A stretch of 41,519 bases of DNA from Candidatus Berkelbacteria bacterium CG10_big_fil_rev_8_21_14_0_10_43_13 (GTDB lineage Bacteria > Patescibacteriota > UBA1384 > XYA2-FULL-43-10 > 1-14-0-10-43-13): assembly GCA_002773985.1 (NCBI GenBank), contig PEZW01000028.1:1-41519 (forward strand), read 5' to 3'. This document shows, in pieces, positions 31,983-40,461 of the stretch; positions within the stretch are counted from its first letter, which is position 1; every line of letters starts with the position of its first letter. Under the pieces are notes generated by a model that saw only the letters and a program-made list of their open reading frames with translations, did not search any database and had not been told where the DNA came from. Made by a program: the position numbers and the translations under genes.

Positions 31983-33800
31983 CTACGGTGTTGGCGGTGG
32001 CGTTTCAGTTGGTGCCGGCGGCCCAACTAGCCACTGTTCAGCAATGGCGGTGTAAACTGAGTGAAAACCTTTGTCTTGCAAGACGGTACCATCAGTAGCT
32101 TTGACTGTGTATTGAAAGTCAGTCGTCGCACCTTGGTGTGAGTGACCAACCAGCTTTTTTTCGCCCGGCTGCAGAGTATCGCTGGCAGTCTCGACTGGTG
32201 GTGGTGGTTCAACATAATTGGATACAACGGGGGTGGACATCGTGACGGAGCGCCCATCCTTCGTCCCATAAAATGTAAATGTAAGTTTGGTCCCAACAAT
32301 CTGAGACTGGATGAGAATGTAGCTCGAAAAGTTGTTTACAAACTTAAAATCAGGTGAAGGGTCAAAAATTGTTGCATCCATTCCTGCCGGCGGTTCATAA
32401 TAACTGACACGATAAGCGTGATTGCGCCGCTCGGTAATTTTCATCCCTGAGTTCATCGACGCTCGGAAAAGAGTTGTCGAAACCTGGCAGAGCCCACCGC
32501 CAAAGTCAGGAACGGTTTTGTCATTCTTGATCACCAGCTCGGGTAGATAGCCGGTTGAAGCATCGATTTTACCCAGGTGTCCCAAAGTCGAAAATGTTTC
32601 ACCAGGCTTCAAAAGCACACCATTGATCGCCGCGGTGCCAATGGTAATGTTGTGAACTCGATTGCTCGGAGAGTTGTAAAAGCTTGTTGTTCCACTCCCG
32701 ACAACCTCAGTAATGCCATATGTTGAGATATCATCGGAGGTGACATCTGCCTGTTTTGTCGCGATAGTTAGATTTATCAAACCGGCGTCGACGACTGCAC
32801 TATCGTTGATCCTAGCAAAAAGTGCACTCTGAATATCAGTAATAGTTTTGACTTGATCTAATGTCTTACCAGCTTGCGAAAGTTGAAAGACTCCGACCTT
32901 TCCGTCTGAAATTGTCAGCTTAGCATCTCTCGGTACTACGTCTATACTTGTGGCTAGCTGAGAAACAAAGTTCTTGACACGTTCTGTGTTGAGAACCAGA
33001 TTTAGATCATCGTTATTTGGCTGAGAGATGATGAAGCCGCCAAGCGTATCTGCATCTGCAGTGAAATCAGCTGCGCCAGACTTGAGTGTCAAATCTCCAC
33101 CAGCCAAAATCTTGTTGGCGTCACTCAATGCTCGTTTTGCGTTCTCTTCTGCGATTTGAGGCTGATACTTCTCGAGTGAAAATGAATATTCACTGATTTT
33201 AATTTTTGATACTTGGTTTTTTATCTGCCTGCTAATTTCACTCTGATCCACTCTCTCTCCAGCCGTCCGATCGGTCGATAGTTGAAATTTCTCATCAGAG
33301 TAATAAATCGAATAATCTTTTTCTGGATGATCAAGCTCGGCCGCAATCGCAATGATCTTTTGATCTAGCGCATCGCTGTTTAAAGTGTAAACTGCAGAAT
33401 GATCACTTCTAGTAAAAACAGTTTTTATTTGTTCTTTTAGAGCTGTAACCGCACTTTTATTGCGTCCGCCTGACCAAATTACTGCAACTGTCGCATCGAC
33501 ATCATAGTTGAGACCAATCTCTGCTGGATTAATCTCGTATGTTTTTCCAGAATCAGAATTTTTCAGGGTCAATGTTGACCCGCTAGTTTTAGCAATCCTT
33601 TTTTTGATCAATGTCGTCAAGTCGGTCCGACTCAAACCGGAAAGTTTGGTCTCGCCTAGATATTGGTTGCGGTAGACTTTTGAATTAAAAGATATCGAAT
33701 AGATAGCAAAAGACAAAAGCACTAAAACCAAAAAGGCTCCTACTGCCAGTAGAGTGATTTTGACTGATTTGCGCTTGAAAAATTTATGTCTGATCTTCAC
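31983..33800 (-). CDS. VanW-family cell-wall protein with peptidoglycan-binding-4 domains
   Basis: 605 residues, membrane-anchored and extracytoplasmic. A basic start (KIRHKFFKRKSVK) is followed by one span at about 15-35. Two PG_binding_4-like (YoaR-type) domains cover about 40-340, and the VanW domain lies at about 365-490 (GSGTTSFYNSPSNRVHNITI, PGETFSTLG, FGGGLCQVSTTLFRASMNSG). A Pro/Thr-rich tail ends in ETPPPTP. Likely acts on or binds the cell wall. The start is a GTG without Shine-Dalgarno; a TATAAT (33838-33843, minus strand) lies about 40 bases upstream. It precedes the ATPase gene by 37 bases. Confidence 0.92.
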   Translation of the reverse strand: MKIRHKFFKRKSVKITLLAVGAFLVLVLLSFAIYSISFNSKVYRNQYLGETKLSGLSRTDLTTLIKKRIAKTSGSTLTLKNSDSGKTYEINPAEIGLNYDVDATVAVIWSGGRNKSAVTALKEQIKTVFTRSDHSAVYTLNSDALDQKIIAIAAELDHPEKDYSIYYSDEKFQLSTDRTAGERVDQSEISRQIKNQVSKIKISEYSFSLEKYQPQIAEENAKRALSDANKILAGGDLTLKSGAADFTADADTLGGFIISQPNNDDLNLVLNTERVKNFVSQLATSIDVVPRDAKLTISDGKVGVFQLSQAGKTLDQVKTITDIQSALFARINDSAVVDAGLINLTIATKQADVTSDDISTYGITEVVGSGTTSFYNSPSNRVHNITIGTAAINGVLLKPGETFSTLGHLGKIDASTGYLPELVIKNDKTVPDFGGGLCQVSTTLFRASMNSGMKITERRNHAYRVSYYEPPAGMDATIFDPSPDFKFVNNFSSYILIQSQIVGTKLTFTFYGTKDGRSVTMSTPVVSNYVEPPPPVETASDTLQPGEKKLVGHSHQGATTDFQYTVKATDGTVLQDKGFHSVYTAIAEQWLVGPPAPTETPPPTP

Positions 33801-33881
33801 GCCGAGTTCAAGCCCGATTTAATTTTATTTCGACTTTATTATAACACAGCTTGGTGAAATTCAGAACACAGAATTCAGTAG

Positions 33882-34033
33882 TTGCTCACTCGCCCTCTTT
33901 GTCATCCTCGGGTTCAACGGTGAAGCTCGAGAGAGAAGCCCGGGGATCCATAAAAAATTTGTGCTACATGGATTCCCGCCGGAGTTTACCCCGTACTCTG
34001 ATACGGGGTGGGAACGACAGATACGAGTGAGCA
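33882..34033. repeat. MITE-like element with outer inverted ends
   Basis: Outer arms TTGCTCACTCG and CGAGTGAGCA enclose a TGTCATCCTCGGG ... GGAACGACA element (33900-34019) with inner GGGGATCCAT / ATGGATTCCC and a CCCCGTACTCTGATACGGGG hairpin. It separates the VanW gene from the divergent low-complexity gene. The rest of 33801-34111 shows only the VanW promoter. Confidence 0.8.
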
Positions 34034-34111
34034 GTTGCGAAATTTGACTTCTTTTTCAGGATAATGAATAATTAGGATGTTAACAAAAAAAATAAATGAA
34101 ACGGAGGAGTG

Positions 34112-34615
34112 ATGGGATGGTGGCCATTTGGTAAGAAAAAAAAGGATGAAACACTTGATGGAGTATTAAGTCAAAGTGCGACACAAAATCAGCCTGCTGA
34201 TGCAAATGCAACCCCAGATCCAGCAACAGCAACTACTACTACTACTGCGGCTCCGACCGATACGCCAGCTGATACTAGTGCTTCCGGTACTACCTCAACC
34301 GCAGCTCCAGCTGATAGTTCGTCACAGGAATTATCAGATATTCCTTCACCGCTCAATCCCGATACAGACACATTACAACCCGCCAGTGACGACACAGCTG
34401 CTGCACCGGCAATATCAGATGTTCCGATCGAACGTGACGCCGTTATTGATTTGCCAGAGCACCCAGCTGCAGCTGAGACCGGTGACGGTTCTGAGCCAAC
34501 ACCACCGGCTACGCCAGACCAATCAACTGATGGTGCCACACCACCGGCTACGCCGACTCCTGCTGCCACAGACGACACGACTCCTGATCAACCAACCCCG
34601 CCGGCACAGCCCTAA
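34112..34615 (+). CDS. Low-complexity Thr/Ala/Pro/Asp-rich protein
   Basis: 167 residues. A short aromatic-basic head (MGWWPFGKKKKDETLDGVL) could touch the membrane surface; the rest is a disordered run of Thr, Ala, Pro, Asp and Ser with tandem-like units such as PPATPDQSTDGA. No folded domain or signal peptide, and no family recognised. GGAGG precedes the ATG; an in-frame GTG one codon earlier is the other option. It stands alone and ends at a strong terminator. Composition changes at the 34200-34600 stretch are due to its repetitive codons. Confidence 0.75.
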   Translation: MGWWPFGKKKKDETLDGVLSQSATQNQPADANATPDPATATTTTTAAPTDTPADTSASGTTSTAAPADSSSQELSDIPSPLNPDTDTLQPASDDTAAAPAISDVPIERDAVIDLPEHPAAAETGDGSEPTPPATPDQSTDGATPPATPTPAATDDTTPDQPTPPAQP

Positions 34616-34630
34616 TCTCGACAAAAGTTT

Positions 34631-34671
34631 ATAAATAAAAAAGTCTCCATCACGGAGACTTTTTTATTTAT
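34631..34671. terminator. Strong bidirectional terminator
   Basis: Perfect 18-base arms (ATAAATAAAAAAGTCTCC and its complement) around ATCAC, with A and T runs on the outside. It serves the low-complexity gene on the plus strand and the hppA-DUF3006 operon on the minus strand. Confidence 0.9.
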
Positions 34672-34685
34672 TGTGTTATGCAAAT

Positions 34686-34925
34686 CTAGTCTGAATTGCT
34701 CAAAATTTCGTTTAGGATTTCTTTTGCCTTTGTCTCACGACGCTTGGTCTCGGCTTTCTCAGTCGCGACAGTTATTATCAAAACTTCACCATCTTTGACT
34801 TCTCTTGGCAACAATTTTGCCGATAACTCGATCTTCTCATCATCAGCATCAAGCAAGACCGCTATATCCCCTTCAGTCCGGTCGAGAGTAAGCTCATGAA
34901 TGGCAGTGTCGTTGGATGATTTCAT
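34686..34925 (-). CDS. DUF3006 domain protein
   Basis: 79 residues. The core HELTLDRTEGDIAVLLDADD, followed by ELSAKLLPREVKDGEVLIIT, matches the DUF3006 beta domain; a basic helix (EKAETKRRETKAKEILNEIL) ends it. Function unknown in general. The ATG at 34925 is chosen since it falls 10 bases after the hppA stop and its protein begins close to the domain; a longer form starting at 34967 would overlap hppA. Co-transcribed with hppA. Confidence 0.8.
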   Translation of the reverse strand: MKSSNDTAIHELTLDRTEGDIAVLLDADDEKIELSAKLLPREVKDGEVLIITVATEKAETKRRETKAKEILNEILSNSD

Positions 34926-34935
34926 ATAAAGCTGA

Positions 34936-37044
34936 CTAGCTGATAGACTTGTTGGCCTTCTTCCCACTGAGAAGCATTCCGCCAGCGATGAAAATGATTA
35001 GAACGGCGACGATAATGTATTTGGCAGTTGCGGTGACGGTAGTTGTGATCAGGGTGCTGGCGATCAGCAGGGCGATGATGTTAACAACCTTGATGATCGG
35101 GTTGATCGCTGGACCGGCAGTGTCTTTGTAAGGATCACCGACTGTATCACCGGTGACAGCCGCAGCGTGAGCAAAGGAACCTTTACCACCATGCGCGCCA
35201 TCCTCAATGTATTTCTTGGCATTATCCCAGGCACCACCACCGGAGGTCATCGAGATAGCGACGAAGAGACCGGTGATAATTGCACCGATCAGGAAGCCAC
35301 CCAGAGCAACTGGACCGAGAAGAAAGCCGACCAGAATTGGCGAAACGACGGTAATAACTGATGGCAAAATCATCTCGCGAATAGCAGCCTTGGTCACGAT
35401 ATCGACAGCCGTACCGTACTCCGGCTTCGTCTTGCCCTCCATGATACCCTTGATCTCCTTGAACTGTCGTCGAACTTCGACGACAACCGCACCGGCCGCT
35501 TTGCCGACTGCTTCCATCGCCAATGAGCCGAAGTAATATGGGAGGAGTCCACCGAGGAACAAGCCGACCAAGACGTAAGGATTGGTCAGGTCAAAAGATA
35601 AATGCGAACCGCTATTGGCCAATTTCTGCGTGTAGTCAGAGAAAAGAACCATCGCCGCCAAGGCCGCTGAACCGATGGCATAGCCCTTGGTCACAGCCTT
35701 GGTCGTGTTACCGACAGAATCAAGAGCGTCTGTATGAACACGAACATCGGCAGGTAGCTCTGCCATTTCTGCGATACCGCCAGCGTTGTCAGCCACAGGA
35801 CCGAAGGCGTCGATGGCGACGATGATGCCGGTCATAGACAACATTGCCATCGCCGCAACAGCGATACCGTAAAGACCAGCCAGCGAGTAAGCTGAGAGAA
35901 TGGCGACACAAATCATGATGACAGGAGCAGCAGTTGATCGCATCGAAACGGCCAGGCCGGCGATAACATTGGTACCATGGCCAGTGTTTGATGCCTCAGC
36001 GATAGATTGAACCGGCTTGTAATCCTTTGAAGTGAAATATTCTGTGATGACAACCATCGCTGCAGTTACCAGCAGACCGACAAGAGAGGCAAGATAAAGA
36101 TCTTTGACTGCATAAGTGCCGTTGTCTGTCATCAACCATTTGGTAATGTAGTAAAAAACGATTGCCGAAAGAATACCAGCAACAGCCAAGCCACGGTAAA
36201 GCGTGCCCATGATGTTCTTGGACTTTTTATTCAATTTGACAAACCAGCTACCGATAATCGAGGTCGCGATTGAAGCTGCGCCAAGAACCAGCGGGTACAG
36301 GATAGCATTTTCATAACCTGAGAAGAAAAGGTGTCCCATCAGCATCGTCGCAATAGCAGTGACAGAGTATGTTTCAAACAAATCTGCCGCCATGCCAGCA
36401 CAGTCACCGACATTGTCACCGACATTGTCAGCGATTACGGCTGGATTGCGCGGATCATCCTCGGGAATACCGGCTTCAACTTTACCGACCAGATCAGCGC
36501 CAACATCAGCCGCTTTGGTAAAGATTCCACCACCAAGACGAGCGAAGATTGAGATGAGTGAGCCACCAAAGCCAAGTCCGATCAGAGCATCGATATCTTT
36601 GAAAAAGCTATAGAAACCAGCGACAGCCAGAAGTGCCAAGCCGACGACTAGCAAGCCAGTGACGGTGCCGGATTTAAAGGCGACGTCCATACCAGCTGGC
36701 AAGCCTTTGCGGCAAGCTTCAGCCGTGCGGACATTGCCACGGACCGAAACCATCATGCCGATATAGCCAGCCAAGGCTGAAAAAACCGCACCAACGAGGA
36801 AACCGAGAGCAACTTTATAATTTAGAGCGTAGAGCAGAACGACAAAAAGAATGACAGCGACAACAGCAACAGTCGAATACTGTCTGTTAAGATAGGCCAT
36901 CGCCCCTTCCTGAATCGCCTTGGCGATGTCAGTCATTTTCTTGTTGCCACTTTCCATCTTGCTGATGCGCCGCGCCAGAAGCAGGCCATAGATAATCGAG
37001 ATAGCCGCCATGACAAGCGCTATTGTCATCGAAGTCGTGTACAT
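34936..37044 (-). CDS. hppA: Membrane-bound H+-translocating pyrophosphatase, K+-independent type
   Basis: Uses pyrophosphate hydrolysis to pump H+, giving membrane energy from biosynthetic PPi. 702 residues and about 16 membrane spans. The PPi-binding motif [20 protein letters not shown] and the downstream [19 protein letters not shown] are intact, as is [19 protein letters not shown]. The signature [18 protein letters not shown] has Lys where K+-dependent enzymes have Ala, which marks the K+-independent class. The ATG at 37044 follows GGGAGAG; an in-frame GTG four codons upstream overlaps that site. Pairs with the DUF3006 gene. Confidence 0.96.
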   Translation of the reverse strand: MYTTSMTIALVMAAISIIYGLLLARRISKMESGNKKMTDIAKAIQEGAMAYLNRQYSTVAVVAVILFVVLLYALNYKVALGFLVGAVFSALAGYIGMMVSVRGNVRTAEACRKGLPAGMDVAFKSGTVTGLLVVGLALLAVAGFYSFFKDIDALIGLGFGGSLISIFARLGGGIFTKAADVGADLVGKVEAGIPEDDPRNPAVIADNVGDNVGDCAGMAADLFETYSVTAIATMLMGHLFFSGYENAILYPLVLGAASIATSIIGSWFVKLNKKSKNIMGTLYRGLAVAGILSAIVFYYITKWLMTDNGTYAVKDLYLASLVGLLVTAAMVVITEYFTSKDYKPVQSIAEASNTGHGTNVIAGLAVSMRSTAAPVIMICVAILSAYSLAGLYGIAVAAMAMLSMTGIIVAIDAFGPVADNAGGIAEMAELPADVRVHTDALDSVGNTTKAVTKGYAIGSAALAAMVLFSDYTQKLANSGSHLSFDLTNPYVLVGLFLGGLLPYYFGSLAMEAVGKAAGAVVVEVRRQFKEIKGIMEGKTKPEYGTAVDIVTKAAIREMILPSVITVVSPILVGFLLGPVALGGFLIGAIITGLFVAISMTSGGGAWDNAKKYIEDGAHGGKGSFAHAAAVTGDTVGDPYKDTAGPAINPIIKVVNIIALLIASTLITTTVTATAKYIIVAVLIIFIAGGMLLSGKKANKSIS

Positions 37045-37167
37045 AATCTCTCCCACATTAATTTAAATTAAAAATGCTGAATCACGAATAAACCTTCATA
37101 ATCCAATAACTTTTAATTTAAACTTCCATCAGTGCCAACTTACCACAAGCACAAAATTTCTTCAATC

Positions 37168-37196
37168 TTGACGAAAGATAATAATTGTTGTAAAAG
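37168..37196 (+). promoter_or_regulatory. Promoter of the 37263 orphan
   Basis: TTGACG (37168-37173), 17-base spacer, TAAAAG (37191-37196). A small hairpin CTCGGCAAATCGCCGAG (37217-37233) lies in the 5-prime UTR before the Shine-Dalgarno CAGGAGAG. Confidence 0.6.
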
Positions 37197-37262
37197 TAAT
37201 TATGCCCGACCCGAAGCTCGGCAAATCGCCGAGTTGCTATTCTACCGACTCAGGAGAGCCAA

Positions 37263-37892
37263 ATGACTGACAGTAGAGCCTGCTCGGTCTACCTGCAACT
37301 ACAGGAGATCGACGGAGGGATGGTTGAAGACGGTGACGAACTGAAAGTTGGTCGCTACTACAAGCTCGTCGTCGAAGACCTCTCGAGCGGAGCTGACCGC
37401 CTCGATCCCGAGTGCGGTATCACCGTGACGACAACTCTCAATGGGAACGAACTGCGAACCTTCTTCGACCCGCAAACCACGATAGCTCGGATTGCGGAGG
37501 AGGGGGTGTATGTCGTCAGCCTCAAGATTCCGGGTCGCAACGAACCGGTGGTCTTGACTCTGATTGCCGGCCCTCCACCAGTCTTCGAGTCACAGATCGA
37601 GGTTTACATGGAAGCTGGCGGTATCCACAAGGTCAAGGCGACACCAAGAAATCCTGTCCGGGTACTGATGAGTGTACAGGTCCGAGTGTTTGGCATCGTC
37701 CAGGGCGAGGCCAGACGTGAGTTGAACGCCGACAGAATCGCTGTGTTCGGACCTGATGGCAAGGAGCACAGTCTCAACAAGACCTTCGCCCGGTTTAATC
37801 CGGTTGAACCTGGTCTACACCGAATCGTCTGCCACGTCCACGGTGACAACGATGGACTCCTCGTCGAGACTGAGCTCGAGGTTGTCCAGTAA
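37263..37892 (+). CDS. Orphan beta-rich protein, probably two Ig-like domains
   Basis: 209 residues with no family I recognise. Two halves with alternating strand character: about 5-100 (YYKLVVEDLSSG, GITVTTTLNGNELRTFF, EEGVYVVSLKIPG) and about 108-209 (SQIEVYMEAGG, VRVLMSVQVRVFG, VEPGLHRIVCHVHGDNDG). The pattern of EEGVYVVSL and EPGLHRIVC near the end of each half suggests two Ig-like or cadherin-like sandwiches. No signal peptide or membrane span, so it is probably cytosolic. It has its own promoter, a good Shine-Dalgarno (AGGAGAG) and a 3-prime hairpin. GC-rich coding unlike its neighbours. Confidence 0.75.
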   Translation: MTDSRACSVYLQLQEIDGGMVEDGDELKVGRYYKLVVEDLSSGADRLDPECGITVTTTLNGNELRTFFDPQTTIARIAEEGVYVVSLKIPGRNEPVVLTLIAGPPPVFESQIEVYMEAGGIHKVKATPRNPVRVLMSVQVRVFGIVQGEARRELNADRIAVFGPDGKEHSLNKTFARFNPVEPGLHRIVCHVHGDNDGLLVETELEVVQ

Positions 37893-37933
37893 GGCCGGCG
37901 GCTTGCCTCGTTCAGAAAAGTCGCAGAGCAGAC

Positions 37934-37956
37934 GTCCGCCCCCATGAAGGGCGGAC
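37934..37956 (+). terminator. Hairpin after the 37263 orphan
   Basis: GTCCGCCC / GGGCGGAC around CCATGAA, 41 bases after the stop, without a T run. The following 37984-38025 carries a half MITE (GTCATTGCGAGATC ... GATCTCACAATGA). Confidence 0.6.
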
Positions 37957-38051
37957 ATCTAGCGTTTAATAAATATTCTTACCGTCATTGCGAGATCTTG
38001 ACAAGTCTGGATCTCACAATGATCGCTTGAAATATACTTATAACTTAATAA

Positions 38052-39251
38052 CTATATACTCAATACTGAATTATAAACTTCCAGCGTCTGCTTAGCCGTT
38101 TCGGCCCAGTCATATTTCTTGACCTGCTCTAGGCCAGACTTAATCAACTTTTGTCGTAGGCTGTGGTCAGAGATTATTTTTTTGATCGCACCAGTGATGT
38201 CGTCAACATTTAACGGGTCGAAATAAAGTGCGGCGTCACCCAGAATTTCCGGCATACAGGAAACTTTTGACGAGATGACCGGCGTGCCACAGGCCATTGC
38301 TTCAAGCGGCGGCCAGCCGAAACCTTCGGCTAGCGATGGTATCACGTAAGCAATCGCTCCGGCATAAATAGCGGCCAATTCGTCGTCAGAGCCAACTGGA
38401 CCAGAAGTCACAATTGCTTCATTGCTCCATTGCTTCATTGCTCGGCTGTTAATTCGAGCAATTTCTTTTAGAAGCGTTTTTTCTTTTCTGTCAATTTTGC
38501 CAACTAAAACTAACTGGACAAATTTTTCATTTTCAAAAACGTACTTCTCGTAAGCCGCAAGTAAACGCGATAAATTCTTGTGTGACTTCCAAGCACCAAC
38601 ATAGAGAAGATAATCATTTTCAATTTTATTTTTCTGGCAAAACTTGTCGAGAAGTTCTCGGTGGCTCTTGGCTGTGATATTAAATTTAGAATGATCAATG
38701 CCATGATAGATAAGATTAATCTTTTCCTCGCGACCTCGCAAAGTGTAAATTATTTCTCGTTTTGTTTCCTCCGAAGCAGTGATAATCGCCGCCGAATCTC
38801 GCGCGGCCGATTTTAGCACGGGCAAGAATGCTGCTCTTTTGACGAAATTTGCCTTGGCATGATTTAGCAATATCAGATCATGAATCGTCACGACAAATTT
38901 GCCCCGATAACGAATCGGGTGATTGAATTGAGGAAAATGAACAAGATCATAGTGTTCTTTTTTAAGAAATTTCAACAGACCAACTTGTTCGTTTAGCGAG
39001 TAATGCTTAATATCCAAAACTTTGATTTGTAAATTTCTAATTTCTAATTCCGAATTTCTAATTAAATTCCCAAGTTCCAATTTTTTAATGTCAAAACTTC
39101 CGCCGCAAGCATCTACTCCGGCAGGGCGAATTAGCAAGGTGTAACTATTTTTTTTGTCCAATTCCAAAATGTGTGACAGTAATTCTAGTGTGTACCGTCC
39201 GATCGACTCCCCAACCCCAACGAAACGACCATCAATTAAGATTCTACTCAT
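38052..39251 (-). CDS. Glycosyltransferase family 4 (GT-B) with repeat-derived segments
   Basis: 399-residue GT-B glycosyltransferase, probably adding a sugar to a cell-surface glycan from a nucleotide-sugar donor. N-terminal lobe motif GRFVGVGESIGRYTLELL; acceptor-side VTIHDLILLNH; C-terminal donor lobe YVGAWKSHKNLSRLL and the GT4 signature SLAEGFGWPPLEAMACGTP with the EX7E acidic residues. Two stretches look translated from spacer words: NLIRNSELEIRNLQIK (39025-39068) and RAMKQWSNEAIVTS (38411-38443). The ATG overlaps the stop of the upstream gene, so it is the last gene of a surface-polysaccharide operon. Confidence 0.92.
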   Translation of the reverse strand: MSRILIDGRFVGVGESIGRYTLELLSHILELDKKNSYTLLIRPAGVDACGGSFDIKKLELGNLIRNSELEIRNLQIKVLDIKHYSLNEQVGLLKFLKKEHYDLVHFPQFNHPIRYRGKFVVTIHDLILLNHAKANFVKRAAFLPVLKSAARDSAAIITASEETKREIIYTLRGREEKINLIYHGIDHSKFNITAKSHRELLDKFCQKNKIENDYLLYVGAWKSHKNLSRLLAAYEKYVFENEKFVQLVLVGKIDRKEKTLLKEIARINSRAMKQWSNEAIVTSGPVGSDDELAAIYAGAIAYVIPSLAEGFGWPPLEAMACGTPVISSKVSCMPEILGDAALYFDPLNVDDITGAIKKIISDHSLRQKLIKSGLEQVKKYDWAETAKQTLEVYNSVLSI

Positions 39252-40461
39252 CTTTTTTTCCTAAATTAGCACCAATCAGTGCAAACAATGTCCAGCTGGT
39301 CGCTGGGCTATCAGCAAAGGTGTGAAGAAATATTGCCGCGATCGACACTGCGATCAACCCGTAAGCCAGACCAGTATTTTTCTTTATCATATCGAGAAAC
39401 AAAACCACTATCAACCAAAGCCAACAAACTAAACCAATGACTCCAATCTCAAGTAAAATTTGCAGGTACCATGACTCGGAGATAAGACCGTCGTGATATT
39501 TCAGCACTAGCGGTCCAGCCGAACTCAGCCCTGAACCAAAAAGTAATTTGACCGGCTGGCGGAGACGTTTTTTCATCTCTGTCAGAGTCGTTGTCGCAGC
39601 AATTTCGTGGCTGACTTGCGATGTATCATGAGTCAAAATTGATGCCGTGGCACTGCCGCCGCTGACCGTTTTGACAGATAAAATAGGGATTAGCATCACA
39701 ATAATTGAGATAAAAATTATTTTAAACCGAACCGACCAACTTTTAAAAACAAAAATCAGTGTGAGCAAGACAATCACTGCCAAGCCGATCCAAGCCGCCC
39801 GAGAATAAGCGAAGCCGAGACCAAGAATTATGATCATGTAATACAAATAATCAGTCCAGTTAAATTTCTTTGCTCGAGCAATTCTTACCAAAACTAGGCC
39901 AGCCGCCAACAAAAGATAATTAGAGAGTTGGCTTGGTCCGTTAAAAATCGAGTCACTTCGTGGCGTCAGGCCGACAAAGTAGTTGCCGAAACCAAAATCA
40001 GGCGAGAAATTCAACAATTTCTGCCAGTAATGAACCGGCAGAAAACGTTCGACAATTGCCCAGGCTGAAATCAACCCAGCCAGAACTAAATAGATTTTAA
40101 TTAGACTCTGCGATAATTTTTCCGGTAAATCAGAGGCGATAAACAGTGTTAGCAGAAAAAACAAATCAAAGCGGAAACCCTCGATACCGCGACCCGCACT
40201 CTTGGACAAGAAGACGGCAGAGATCAGACCAAAAACGATTAAAATCAGGGCGATCACCCGGCCGCTTGAAAGATGTTTTTTGATACGAACCAGAAAAAAC
40301 AAAAGTATGAAAAATTCATACCAATGCGCTAGCCAGAAGGAAGTTCCAGCACTAAAATGGCAGACATTAAATAAAAATTCTTGTGCAAAGACCTGAAATG
40401 GCAAATAGACTATTAGTATCGCAAGAAATATAAAAACAAATTTTTGCCAATTCTTTTTCAT
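39244..40461 (-). CDS. O-antigen ligase/polymerase-like membrane protein 1
   Basis: 405 residues and about eleven membrane spans, with the Wzy_C/O-antigen-ligase look: a large soluble loop between late spans (about residues 270-330, SATASILTHDTSQVSHEIAA and then LRQPVKLLFGSGLSSAGPLV) followed by ESWYLQILLEIGVIGLVCWL, the typical conserved span after the loop. Probably ligates or polymerises lipid-linked glycan on the outer face of the membrane. Its start overlaps the upstream ligase by four bases (ATGA) and its end overlaps the glycosyltransferase by eight, so translation is coupled. Confidence 0.85.
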   Translation of the reverse strand: MKKNWQKFVFIFLAILIVYLPFQVFAQEFLFNVCHFSAGTSFWLAHWYEFFILLFFLVRIKKHLSSGRVIALILIVFGLISAVFLSKSAGRGIEGFRFDLFFLLTLFIASDLPEKLSQSLIKIYLVLAGLISAWAIVERFLPVHYWQKLLNFSPDFGFGNYFVGLTPRSDSIFNGPSQLSNYLLLAAGLVLVRIARAKKFNWTDYLYYMIIILGLGFAYSRAAWIGLAVIVLLTLIFVFKSWSVRFKIIFISIIVMLIPILSVKTVSGGSATASILTHDTSQVSHEIAATTTLTEMKKRLRQPVKLLFGSGLSSAGPLVLKYHDGLISESWYLQILLEIGVIGLVCWLWLIVVLFLDMIKKNTGLAYGLIAVSIAAIFLHTFADSPATSWTLFALIGANLGKKDE

